64,000 nt of DNA from Amblyornis subalaris. Its lineage: Eukaryota > Chordata > Aves > Passeriformes > Ptilonorhynchidae. Positions 13,301-24,300 of the stretch are shown here, piece after piece. Under the pieces are notes generated by a model, which saw nothing but the letters and a program-made list of their open reading frames with translations, was not told the DNA's origin and searched no databases. The DNA lies in NCBI GenBank assembly GCA_018881555.1, contig JACAXG010000034.1:5156615-5220614 (forward strand). Direction: 5' to 3'. Made by a program: the position numbers and the translations under genes. The stretch's first letter is position 1. Each line of letters opens with the position of its first letter.

Positions 13301-16300
13301 GAGAGCCCTGGTTTCTCAGAATGCCCATTCAAGATGCCTGGCATCTTTAGCCTGCAGAACTAGGTCTGGAGGATGTTTACCAGCTGTCTGTAAAATAATG
13401 ACAGTTTTCTGAGGCTACAGTCACATGGTCATTGTAGAAATGGCTTTGTGGCTCTTGAAGACGTCCATCCCCAGCCATAAACTGGAAATTACCTTCTTCC
13501 TGGTACAGCTTCGATGTCCGAATAAATCATGTGGGCACTCATCATGTGTTTCAGTGCAAAGACAGCAGGTTAGTAAGTGCTGGTAGGAGTGATGTTGAGT
13601 TCACCCACCTGACTTTTCCACGCGAATTTAAGCACTGATTTTTTATACAGCCTTTTATGCTCTGCACTGGGGGTGACTGTACAGCTGCTGCGGAGCGATG
13701 ACAAACAACTGGATGGTGGTCACATCTTAAACTGCCACAGCTGCTTCTCCACTAAATCCCTGACCCCAGACTGAAGATTAGTCACTTTGCTGCACAAGGC
13801 TTTCTACGGCAGTGGAAAAGACCTGGAAAGGATGCAAACTACACCTGAGACTTCTCCCATGCAGAAGTAACTTTCAGAACAATGTGTATATTTTAGAAGA
13901 AAATTCCAATGTGGGAAACCTAGAGTTTTTTACCTGAATGTGAAAAGGCCACAAACATACAGGCATTTTAAGTATGCAAGGCAAGCAATTCTCTGTCACT
14001 TAGCAAACAGGAAACGTCAGAATAGTTGAGGCGTGAAAGTCAGTAACAGCCACAAATAAAGTAATCTCTGGTGAGTGTAACCATGAAAAATGTGAAATGT
14101 GTTTTTCCCTCAAGCTTCAAAGTGACTTCCTCCAGCCCCACAGAAACGGAATTGGTACTAAGACACCAGATCTCATAAGAATAAAAATTTGCCAGCTGTC
14201 TCAGACATTCTCCATCAGCATTGTCTGTGCACAGCAAAGCAGTAGCTGAATGCTCCCAAAAGGCTACATTACACACCTGCATCTGCAGAAGGTGCCAGGA
14301 GCTGCTGCTGCTATTACTACTGAAGTGAGTAAATCCCAAGGTTCTGGAAGAATGTGGCATTAGTGGCTAGTCCCGACAAAACTCACCCCTTTTGGACTCT
14401 GCTTTGGTATTTAGCAAGTTACTAAGCTTCATCTGACAGGTTGAATAATGAAAGATCTGTCACATATGTAGGTAAATACTTGTAAGGAATAATTTTCTTT
14501 GGTGTTGCATTGTTTTTGATCTTGCTTCAGTTTCCAACCAATTTGTTGGGCTGTCTTTTCCTGCTCGATTTAAATGGCAGTACTCTCAGAAACCACTTTC
14601 CCACATGAGTGCTTTATACACCAAGAACAGGTTAGCCCTAACATTTTGGTGGGTGTTTGTGTAGTATGATGGTACTGCTGCAGCTTTTTAACTTTTACTT
14701 GGGCTGGTGCACAACGTTTTCTTTCATGGTTTGTAAGAGAAACGGTTTTTTTTATTTTCCCTGAAAGGTTGCCTTGAGTGTTTTGAAGCATCTGGCTCTT
14801 TGAGGCTATCTTCTGACACAATATGTTCACATTTGTTCACCTCTTAAGAGCAGATTGTTGTGATGTGATAGGGGAAATATCTGAACCCGAACCATTTGTC
14901 TGACCGCACCATTTCACTCTTGGTTGGAACTGCTGGAGTATGATTTTTATTTTCTAAAGTGAGCCTTGCACAAAAGATTTGCTCCAACTAAACCTCACGC
15001 TACTCAAAGCCTGTTTAAACTCTCCACTTGACAGCGAAGCAGTGGTTTCACAGCTAGAAAATGGGGCTGTAACTCAGGGGCCTGCCTGTTCCCGATGGGA
15101 CACCGTCCCCTGTTGGAGCAGTCACAGCAGCGAGGACCCAGGGACAGTGACACGGTACTGCTGCAGTCCCTGTGTGACAGAGACACAGGCAGGGTGTGAG
15201 AGCAGCCCACGGTACAGCTCTTACAGCAATTGCTGCCATCAGAGAAGCTGCAGTGCTGGTGAATTACAGGCCATCGGTTTGCTCGCGTCTTTTGCACTCA
15301 CGTGGTGCAACATCACTGGCAAACACAGGCATTAGAGATGGGAGTTTGCACTGGAACTGAGACTTGACTTAGTCTGTTAAGGACTTCAGTATTATTCCAA
15401 CAATCTCGAAGTGGGTCAGGTACTGAAAGGGAAGCCAGTGCTGTTTGGACAGCATTAATTTTGGTTATTATGTGCATTGTCTGGTTAGACCTGTTTTTGA
15501 AATGTGCCACTACACGATGTGCTCATTACAGCAACCTCATCACCTCCTCCTGCCAGTGCTCAGCACTCTGCTGTAAACAGTCCACCGGAGTCGGCCGGCA
15601 CTGCAGGCAGGTCTTGTGCAACGAGTGCTGGTGGAGCCTGCTCTCGGCTGCCTGATGGGTGGAAAGTGATACACAGAGCTCTGAGGGAGAGCCTGCGTTC
15701 AGCTGTGCCCATCAGCAAGGGTTTTGTCTGTAAGTCAGGTCAGTAACAGAGAAAATACGGTCGAGATAGTACCTCAACAGCTCTTTTTCTTCCTGCTTGC
15801 AAAAATATTTGAAAGTAATTTAGTCTGGTTTAATTTTGAAACNGTTGAGCTATTTAGACTGTCATATTTCAGCATTTACTCTGTTTGTGGTGGCATTTAA
15901 ATGCAACAGAAATTAAATCTAAACACATCCTAGACAAACATTCCAAGCTACAAGTTTCCATGAGTGAGCCCGCAAATAACTTTATGCTGCTTGTTTTCCT
16001 TCTTGTCTTGCCACTCCACAGCCTTTCACTGCACCCCCAGGCCTCTCAGCTACTCCTACTGCCGCTACCATGTCAAAAAAGACCCAAACAAAACAAAAAA
16101 TAAAACCCAACTGTGCTCCTTGTTAAAGCAAATAAAATAGTGTGCATGTTATTTCTGTAGAAGGAAGAAATAGGAAAAAAACCAACAACTCCATACTTAC
16201 AGATCTACCTGAAATGCAGGTACCTTTATTACAGTGAATTATAGTTCTACCTAAACTTCTCTGAAGCAGTGATTGAGGAAGATAAAACCAAGCTTTTTCT

Positions 16301-19300
16301 TCATCCAGGACCTACAGGAAAGAAAAAAGAAGTCTCTAAGTGGANAGAAATAATGTGAAACAATATGCCTTGAAATTGTTCTGTTTCTTCAAAGAGAAAT
16401 GTAATAGTGTCCTGGTAAATCATATTTCTGAATATTGATCCTGTGTTTACAGGAAGCTATTGTCCCTCTACCTACTGAAATCTAGGAACGTTGTACACAA
16501 ATCAGTCAGTTGGTTTTGATTTGCAGGGAAGGAATTAAGGCACTAAAAGTATACATTTTTCTAGTTGTCCTGAGCTTTTTTTGTTCTTTCAGTGATTTAG
16601 AGTAAGATTCTGCTTTTGGCAGAATCCTCAATATGATCTATTAAAAGCCATTCTGTGGTTCATTCATTGGATGCTTAAATTGTCTTATATATGGTTACTG
16701 TGTCACATATCAGTAATCTGAAAGCAACCATCACGTGCAAAGTGATGCAGGCACTTACAGAAAAAAAAGTGAAAAAAAATAAAGACAAAAGGGTGGAAAA
16801 CCCTCCCCCTGATTCTGGGCTGTACAGGGAGGAGTCTCACTGTTTTTCCCACCACAGAAGCAAATGCTATTTTGTCTTTTTTTTCTTTTCTTTTTTTTTG
16901 ACCTTACAGTGAGTTCAAGCCCTGAAATGCTTACCCCTGAGTTTGCAGTCAGGCATTTAGGTCTCTGCAGACCAGGATGTGGTCATTCTGTTTCCTTCTG
17001 TGATAGAGATACTTTTTTCTTTATGTTTTTGTATTTCAAACCCTCACCCCTCAGGTAAGGATACCTGAGAATATGTATGTATGATTCCTTGGAAAGGATG
17101 GTTACTTAAAAAAAACCAAACAACATGGTTCCTGGCTTTGGTGAAGCATCATCATGCCTTACCAAGCCAAAAGTCACCACTGGAAATAAAGGAATCATAT
17201 TCTCATAGGTATCTAGAGAATATTTTTCTGGAAGTTAACACAACCTATGTTCTGCTTTTAAAGGCCTGATTATAAAAATGTAGATTTACATTGATTCCAA
17301 TATAATTTGCTCTTCACATTCTTATAAAATTTCTGATGCCCTTCACATGATAAGGATTATATATTAAGATATAAATCAGATTATAAACCCAGTGTTTAGA
17401 TAATGAAAGATTTGTTGTGACCTTCAAGACACACGTTAATGCAAAGGGCCATCCTTCTTGTGCTGACAGAGAGATGGTGACATTTTATTCAGGTGGAGAT
17501 AGTCTATGTAGATTGGCAGAGAGCTAAGCCATGGCCACTATTATTTAGTGATATCATCAGTATGTAGAATCAGAGGACTGGTAGGACCTCAGGAAAAAAT
17601 AAAAACAAACTGTAAATAACTGCTTGGCATAATGCTGACCTCTTCTCTGCACAGAGTAAGCTATTTTGGGGGTCTTCACACCTCTGCATATTGTTGTGGT
17701 TGCTGCAGGATGGGTTTAAGGCTGCTGCAATGCTCAGATGTGAACTTCCCAACAAGGATGGCCACTCTTGTGCACAAGAACGGTTCCCTCATGGCCAGAC
17801 TACCAGAAGAACATGGGAGGTATGGGAGATAGCTGGAATGGCCCAGGTAAGTCATAGGGTGCCTCACTTTTCCTATGCTAATCTGTCCTCCTCCACCTGG
17901 CTCTCTTCCTTGTGGCTTTGACCCACCTGGAATTAACATTACAAGCACTTGACAAACATCAAAATTAGTTCTCTGTGTAAGCTCAAAGGGTAACTTTTAG
18001 TGAAACCTCATTTTGTACATTATGTATGGAAATATAAAATTTGCACTAAAAAATAGTAATTGTCTCCACCTTGGACAGTAACAGAACAGACCTCAGACAT
18101 GAAAGGAGGAGCTACAGAGGAATTTGTATTAGCAGATATGACCCACTGGGTCATAAATCTGCACCAAAAGAAGGCTTAGGCTGCAAATTCAGCTTTTAGT
18201 AATAAAATCAGAACTATTATTACACTTGTGCTAGTGTGCAGTAGCTATAAGCTCACATGTAAAGTAAAGCTATTTGACATGAGAATCGAGATTACTTGGT
18301 AGGAAGATAATCTTATTTTTTGTTGAGTGTAATGTGCCAGACTGAACAGTGACTGAGGGTGAGTCAGCACTCTTCCACTTTGAGATAAAAAAAGTGCATT
18401 AATAGCAACTTAGATGAAGAGAAGACAAGAGGCTGGTGGTCCGAGGCTGCCCATAAACTTAAGGCCAGTGTCAGGAAGTACAGAAGCAATTATTAGAGAA
18501 GTTAATCCAGAGCCACCTACAGTAATGGGTACAGTAAAAGTTGTTCTTTTTCTTCTTTCTTGAAAGAAGAAATGCCAGCTCCTCAAAAATGGTCTGTGGG
18601 GAAAGGTTTGGATTTTGAAAAGAGCACTAAATTTGTTCTTGCAACAAAGTGCAAAAAGTGTTCTTCCAACACTTTCAAAATGAAAAATCTGTGTTTTAGT
18701 ACAAATTTACTTCTACTTTAGTTCTGCAAACGGTTTGTACAAGAGTCAAAATTAAACCTTTTCAAATGACTTTATCTTAACTGTCATGGAATAGAAAAAA
18801 AACCACATTAACATAAGAGGTTGTCCTCATTTGGCAAAGGAAGTACTTAGGAGGAGAAATTAGATTGAAATTATATTGAAACAATGTGTAAGCCATATTC
18901 TTCGTATTAACAACAGGCAATCTTTCCCTTCTCATCTTTGTTTGATCTGCATTTTGACTATACTGTAATTTTCAAAAGGACGGGTTCCTATTGCATAGTC
19001 ATGTTACAATTATTGTTTATTGTGTTGCTGTTATATAACACCTACTCTAGGCGTATATACTTAATTCTGATCAGGAGATTAAAAAAATATGTCATATGTG
19101 AACATGCATAGTCCCAATAGGAACTGTTTGTAACCAACTTCAAGAGACAAAACTGGTGAAATGACTGTTACAGAATGTAAACCAGCTCAGAGGAGGAATG
19201 TTTCTTCCATGCCCTGCGGACACGTGCGGTGTACAGGCACCTGTAGGAAAACAGTAATGATGGAGGTACGTGGAGCTTGATGCAAAATGTACGTCACACA

Positions 19301-19642
19301 GTGTCCTGGTATTCAGAGTTCAGTTCAAGAGTCACCCGAAAGAAATTCTCTTCCTGGCTATGCCACCTACTTCCTTTGGGGGATCTTGAGCAAGTCGTGT
19401 TTTGACCCACATTTCAACTTCAAAACCCACTAACTTTTCAGTCAGTCCCCTGACATCTGGGACCAAGATTTTTTCTGGCTGACCAGCCTAACTTGCAGAG
19501 GTGCCACGCTGCTAATTTACAAAATCTGACATTTTCTAAACATTCTTCCATTCTACAGCAACTGCCCTTTGCTGAACGACCTATTTTTAACTCCAGGCAC
19601 ACGTAAGCGTTGCCTCAGGTGACACCCTCATTTCTCAGGCAT
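10339..19642. other. Intergenic DNA, no supported gene
   Basis: About 9 kb without a recognisable gene or transposon. An RFX-like X-box half pair is seen at 10427-10439. A somewhat GC-richer block at about 14979-15746 has overlapping open frames on both strands, none resembling a known family. The rest is AT-rich, with pyrimidine runs such as that around 16870-16900. Confidence 0.55.
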
Positions 19643-19798
19643 GCACTGCGACGCAGACACAGAGTGAATACACCTGCCTTGCATCACGGCACTGCGCAGA
19701 CACAGAGCATCAGTAAATACACCTGGCCTTGCATCACGGCACTCTCTGAACACAGAGCACCAGTGAATGAATACACCTGCCTTGCATCACGGCACTCT
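19643..19798. repeat. Minisatellite, three units of 46-53 bp
   Basis: Three diverged units start GCACT at 19643, 19689 and 19739, with lengths 46, 50 and 53 bp. A fourth start at 19792 decays after about seven bases. Each unit contains CACAGAG followed by AATACACCTG and ends TTGCATCACG. Unit length grows through small insertions around the CACAGAGCA-CAGT part. The array ends about 1.1 kb upstream of the CUL3 start codon. Confidence 0.88.
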
Positions 19799-20070
19799 GC
19801 GGCGGGACCCGCCTGCCGCTGACATGATTCACAGGGGCAGCCTTGGCTGCCGGGAGACTTCCAAGGGCAAGCAACAGGAAAGGGAAGGCAGTGCCAGGCT
19901 GACACCCGGTACCGGGCACGGGGCAGGTGCTGTCCGGCTGGGGCCGTGCCCCGTTTGCCCGCGGGGCTGCACCAGCTGCGAGGCCCATTGGCGCTTCCCT
20001 GTACGAGCATCAAAACGTGCACTTTAAACCTAATGAAACATCTGCCACAAGCCCGACAAGCGAGATATTG
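19799..20070. other. GC-rising flank of the CUL3 promoter
   Basis: GC content rises between the minisatellite and the CR1 tail. There is no CpG-island-grade density yet and no supported gene. It may be distal promoter sequence. Confidence 0.4.
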
Positions 20071-20262
20071 ATCAGGCATTGCAATTGCCCAGGGAGGTGG
20101 TGGAATCGCCGTCCCTGGAGGTGTCTAAGAGGCGTCTGCATCTGGCGCTGGGTAATGCGGTTTAGTGGCTTAGGGGTTACAGTGGCAGCGCCGAGTGGAC
20201 CGGATGATCTTAAAGGTCTCTTCAAACCCCGACGACTCCGTGAACCCGTGATTCTCTGGCAC
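20071..20262 (+). mobile_element. CR1 LINE 3' end fragment
   Basis: The order of conserved CR1 3' segments is visible: GCCCAGGGAGGTGGTGGAAT, CCCTGGAGGTGT, GGTTTAGTGGCTTAGGGGTT, GATGATCTTAAAGGTCTCTT, then a degraded terminal GTGATTCT. This matches the C-terminal ORF2 and 3' untranslated part of avian CR1 as I know it, in plus orientation. Only about 190 bp remain, as expected for a 5'-truncated copy. Substitutions have raised its CpG content. It ends about 120 bp before the CCAAT box of CUL3. The left boundary is approximate. Confidence 0.85.
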
Positions 20263-20383
20263 CGGCGGAGCGGGAAACTCCGCCCCGGAGCGCCCCGCGG
20301 GCAGCCCCGGCCGCGCCGCCCCTCACGGGACGCACCACGCCCCCGCCTCGGCCCCGCCCCTCCCCGCGCGGCTTCGCTTCCCG

Positions 20384-20388
20384 CCAAT
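20384..20388 (+). promoter_or_regulatory. CUL3: CCAAT box (NF-Y site candidate)
   Basis: CCAAT in the context CGCCAATCAGCGC matches the NF-Y core with its preferred 3' CA. It lies 528 bases before the CUL3 start codon and about 77 bases upstream of the first CGCG box, a usual position for NF-Y in a CpG promoter. Confidence 0.6.
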
Positions 20389-20460
20389 CAGCGCCGCGCG
20401 CCTTCCCCGCCCTCCCCTCCCCGCCCGCCGCGGCGGTGACAGCCCGCCGGAGACGGGACG

Positions 20461-20490
20461 TCTCGCGAGAGCGGGGCAAGCCTCGCGAGA
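20461..20490 (+). promoter_or_regulatory. CUL3: Two TCTCGCGAGA-type boxes
   Basis: A perfect palindrome TCTCGCGAGA lies at 20461-20470 and a one-mismatch copy CCTCGCGAGA at 20481-20490. Their starts are 20 bp apart, about two helical turns. This element is known from TATA-less vertebrate CpG promoters, often near the start site, and is reported to bind BTB zinc-finger proteins such as ZBTB33 (Kaiso). It is probably a main core-promoter element of CUL3. Confidence 0.7.
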
Positions 20491-20573
20491 GCGCCGAGGC
20501 CCCCCTCCGCCCCCGCCCCCGGCCCTCCCGCCGCCCCCGCCCCACCGCGGCCGGATCCGAGTGTGCCGGGCGG

Positions 20574-20640
20574 TGGGAGGGGAGGGAAGGAAGGGAAGGG
20601 AAGGAGAGCAAGGGAAGGAAGAGAAGGAAGGGAAGGGGGG
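20574..20640 (+). promoter_or_regulatory. CUL3: G-rich purine tract, quadruplex-capable
   Basis: A nearly pure A/G stretch built from GGGAA and GGAAG repeats ends in a run of G. At least four G-runs of three or more with short loops occur in 20574-20600, satisfying the usual quadruplex pattern on the coding strand. If transcription starts upstream, it lies in the 5' untranslated RNA. Confidence 0.6.
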
Positions 20641-20664
20641 GCGCCCGGCCCTGCGCAGTGAGCG

Positions 20665-20694
20665 ATGTTTGTCCGCCATCGCGGCGGAGGCTGA
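20665..20694 (+). other. CUL3: Upstream ORF of nine codons
   Basis: An ATG at 20665 opens a nine-codon frame (MFVRHRGGG) that ends TGA at 20692-20694, 217 bases before the CUL3 start. It overlaps a CCGCCATCGCGG segment that resembles a YY1 site. It matters for translation only if the transcript starts upstream of 20665, which I cannot establish. Confidence 0.45.
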
Positions 20695-20911
20695 AGGAAG
20701 CGCCGCCACTGGAGCGAGGGGCCCGCGCCGCCACCTCCCGCGCCGCTCTCGCCCGGCCCGGCCCGGCCCCCGCGCCCTCCGCGCCCCCCGGGGGCCACAC
20801 TCGCAGCGAAGGTCGCCAGCGGCCTCCCCTGGCCCCGCTCCCGGGTCCGCCGCCCCGCCGCGCGTCCCCCGGCTCTGCCGCCCCGCGCCGGAGGCGCCGC
20901 CGGGCCCGAAG
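20695..20911 (+). other. CUL3: Presumed 5' untranslated region of CUL3
   Basis: Very GC-rich sequence runs directly into the start codon. No ATG in frame with CUL3 is seen here, so the ATG at 20912 is the first in its frame. The stretch is probably strongly structured. The upstream limit of the mRNA is unknown. Confidence 0.55.
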
Positions 20912-20977
20912 ATGTCGAACCTGAGCAAGGGGACGGGCAGCCGGAAGGACACCAAGATGCGGATCCGCGCCTTCCCC
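20912..20977 (+). CDS. CUL3: CUL3 coding exon 1 (residues 1-22)
   Basis: This exon encodes the flexible N-terminal extension of cullin-3, beginning MSNLSKGTGSRKDTK and ending RIRAFP. In structures of CUL3 with BTB-BACK adaptors this extension packs against the adaptor and adds affinity. The ATG has A at -3, a good Kozak context, and is the first ATG in frame. The exon ends at a canonical donor, CCC|GTGAGT, in phase 0. It lies wholly inside the CpG island. No stop interrupts the frame upstream back to 20561, but no in-frame ATG occurs there either. Confidence 0.96.
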
Positions 20978-21277
20978 GTGAGTACCGGGCCTGGGCCGGG
21001 CCGAGCGGCCTCCGCAGGCCCCGTCGGCCGCGCTGTGCGCCGGGGCCGCGGGGTGCGGGCCGGGCCGGCCGCGGGTGCGAGCGGGCCGGGGGGAGCTGTC
21101 AGCCGGCCCCGGGCACCCCGAGCGCGGGGCGGGGCGGGGGGAGCCGGCGGGAGCTGCTCCTCGGGGAAGCGGTGTTCGGTGCCGCACGGCGAGTGGGAGG
21201 CGGAGGAACTGGTCCCCGCGATTATCGCCTCCCTCATCAGTCAAACAAATCAATTATGAAAATCCACGTACGGCACT

Positions 21278-21302
21278 GGGGAGGGGAGGGGGGCAGTGGG
21301 GG
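21278..21302 (+). promoter_or_regulatory. CUL3: G-quadruplex motif at the start of intron 1
   Basis: Four G-runs of four or more with loops of one, one and four bases lie on the transcribed-sense strand, about 300 bases after the exon 1 donor. This is close to an ideal quadruplex pattern. G-rich sense-strand sequence just downstream of a CpG-island promoter also favours R-loops. The function is inferred only. Confidence 0.6.
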
Positions 21303-24300
21303 CCGATTTCTTTGTTTTCAAGGAAAGGGCCGCAAAGAGGGAGCCGAAGGTTATACGCCTACATCAACAAAATTAGTTAGCCCCGGAAGGTGGGGGGGGA
21401 GTATTTATTTACGTCTTCTGTAGAGTTTCCTCTTGGTGAATTTATTTCGCTCTCCGTTCCGTAAAAGACGCTATAAGTCGTATGATTATAAGATTTAGGT
21501 GGCACAATGCCAGCTGTTCAGAAGGTGTTACTATAAACATGTAGGCATAGGTAACTTTGCTGCAGGTTCGGTAGAGTCGTGAGCGTGCCTTCCCTTTGAG
21601 TTACTGATGGGAAGGAGCCAGATTATTAATTTAAAGTGCCATAACGCTGCTGTGTTTTGACAGTCGGCTCAATTAAAGCTTACAACAGAATAACAACTAC
21701 AGCACGAGTAATGGCGTTGGGGAACGAGAGAAATAGGAAAGGTTCAGTCTGCCGAAGAATGGCCAGGAAGTGTGTGTTCAGTGGTGTGTATGTTAAAAAG
21801 AAGATGCTTAGTGGAGTCTCTGGTTTTGAAGGTTTAGTGTTGACTTTTAAGGTTTAGTGTTAGCTTTCCAATGCTGCGTCTGATCCCAGTAGGCAGTGGT
21901 GTAGAACTAATGTGCTGTACCCTTATAAAGAAACTGGACGTACCTGTTCATCTCATTTCAGTGGCAAGGCATATATCAATATATTTGCTTCATCAAAACT
22001 CTTGCTGATGAAATTAGAGAATTCTTTATATTCTCAGCCTCTGACTGAGAGCAATCTGAGTTGTACTGTTTTACTCTTTAGTGATTGACAGTTGTATTTA
22101 GTGGTGAAAGAAAAAAGTGGGCTGTGAAATTAGGAATTTTAGCTGATGATAGGTTTTTGCTCTCCAAATTTCATCTGTTTCTTTAAACAGNCTTTTTCAA
22201 GAACATCAATTCTGTTAGGACATGTTGGATTATAGGAATAAAGGAAAAGACTTGCTGCAGTTTGGCCACAGTTTTACTAACGAGTAGTAGGAAAATCTGT
22301 ACAAAGATAAACCATGGCAAAACTGATGTCTAGTTTGTTTATAACAAACTGCACCAAAGATGGCAGTCTTTTAATGTGATAAATAGATTTTTNTGTTCCA
22401 ACTGTGACTATGGAGCTATGGGTCAGACAACAAAGGCAGATTTAACAATGGGATAAACTTAAGTTTGTGTTTTTCACCACTTCCATATATGAACATGTGG
22501 AATTTGTTTGGAAGGGGTGAAAAGTGCTTTAATGGAGCCTTGTCCTTACATAGAGTTAAATATTGTCACCAAGTTTTTTCTTCTGAAAGTGTTTTTAAGT
22601 AGCATTGTCATTCTTTTCAGTTGCTTAAAGAATATCTAGGTTAAAACATTAAAAAAAGATGTGTCTTCTCCCTAAAATAATTCAATAAATCACAAGTCGT
22701 CAAGGCCTATAACTGTTTTGGTGACATCTCTTGATAACAACTTTTCAGGTGTTCCCTCCAGTAGNTATCTTTTCCCAAGACATTTTGTTGGCAATCCTGT
22801 TGATCAAGTGTTTGTAGAAAAGAAGCATGTACTTTGTTGGGAGATTTGGAGGGGTTTCCTTTTCATATTTGCAGAAGTCAGTAGCTGTAGGTGATGTAAA
22901 AATCTTAACACAGATTTTGTGTAGGCCTAAGTGGTTGTAAAACTTGGCCCAGGAAATGACTTGGTGCTTGTGACTGCAGTAGGATTATTTGTGTCAATGA
23001 GGTGCATTTCTGTGGGGAGTCTATATTTAGAAAATGTAGTATTCATACTGCAGCTATGGATCTTCACTCATTTGTCCCAAATTTGGTGGTTCTGCTCTTT
23101 GGCTCTCAATTACAAGTGCTTCCAGAGGTTGATTTTGTAGCCTGCTTCAATTTGTCTTCTTATTGATCATCTTTCCTCAGGAGGTCTTCCTGGTTTAGAT
23201 TAGTTTGCTTCTTGCGTGGAGGTAGCTATTTACTATTACATTAAACCAGAAGCAGCCAAATTGGAGAGGTCATGTTCCTGGAGCATAGCAATATGAGGGT
23301 AACTTCCTTCATGTAGCTTCTGTTTCTTTAATATTTAGTATTTTTATAATATGTTTCATACTTCTGTTATTGTTATATTTTACAGTAGCTACAGGAAAGG
23401 AGAAATAGTAATGTGCAAAACATTCCGTAAGTTTACTTTTCTACCTTATGAAAAATTTTGTAGAAATGGACCAAAAAATTAGAAAAGCACNGGTGTTCTA
23501 CCTGAAGATCTTAATACTTTGAAATTAATCTTATTTTAGATTTCTTTTTTATTATTTCTTGTAATTGGTGCCAGATTATCTGTCACCCCAAGTATCCGTT
23601 AATATTTGCTAGCTNCTGGTATGTGCTGTGATGTGCTTTTTCTCACCTCAAGGGCAGTGACGTGGGGTACACTGTTCTGCTGAAGTGGGTTGTACAGTAA
23701 TCAAAAGTAGTTGAGAAAAACAGTTTTCTGTATGTTTAACCAATTTTTCTGTTCACAAGAGAAAAAATGCATTTCTTTTCCTAATTTATAAACTATTACT
23801 CAAAAGAACTTTCTTGTATTCTCTTGTTCATCNTGACCTAAAGGTGTTTGCATGAGAAGTAGTCCAGATGAGGATGCATTCTCTGAGACGTCATACTTGA
23901 GCATATTTCAAACCTAGGAGAATAACAAAAACATTTTAATGGAAGTTTGTTATATATTCAGTAAAGCAAACTCATGAGGTTAAACTTGTGTGGTTATCCT
24001 TATGTACCACCGTAGAAGACTTCCAGTGTGCTACTTTCAGTATCCACTTCTGGTACTTTTAACACCTCCATGAAATATAGCTGTTCCATATTTATGTAAG
24101 GTCTATCCAGAGAGCATTCAGGGTGATCTTAAAGCCAGAGATGGAACAGTGTAAGAGGCCTTTGGAGTGANAGAAGGTTCCTTTTTTCTTAAGCAATCTT
24201 CAAACTTTGCTGTTTCAAATTCATACACCTTGCAACAGATATGAATACAGACACTCAAAATAACCAAATTTCTGAAATGTCAAGTAATTGTCAGTGATGT

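Larger units (their letters stand above)
20263..21310 (+). promoter_or_regulatory. CUL3: CpG-island promoter of CUL3
   Basis: This is the only strongly CpG-dense stretch in the window. It covers the proximal promoter, the presumed 5' untranslated region, coding exon 1 and the first 330 bases of intron 1. It contains GC boxes (for example GCCCCGCCCC at 20351-20360), a CCAAT box, two CGCG boxes and G-rich tracts. I see no TATA box at a useful distance. This fits a broad, dispersed-start housekeeping promoter. The exact transcription start cannot be read from sequence; roughly 20490-20680 is my guess. Long open frames on the minus strand here are a by-product of high GC. Confidence 0.9.

Noticed and set aside
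17555..17620. Possible relic of a minus-strand CR1 3' end (AGAATCAGAGGACTGGTAGG)
   Set aside because: The match is short and isolated, with no adjoining CR1 body. It is too weak to call.
1..20070. 3' end of DOCK10 or another neighbour gene
   Set aside because: Synteny memory suggests DOCK10 upstream, but I found no coding segment resembling it, so nothing was annotated.
20436..20924. Plus-strand 162-codon frame overlapping CUL3 exon 1
   Set aside because: It is out of frame with CUL3, has the composition of GC-rich leader sequence, and the CUL3 frame is certain from protein identity.
20222..21253. Very long minus-strand open frames (343 and 304 codons) across the CpG island
   Set aside because: They are Arg/Gly/Ala/Pro-rich, lie antisense to the CUL3 promoter and exon 1, and arise because stop codons are rare in very GC-rich DNA. 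No domain is visible.
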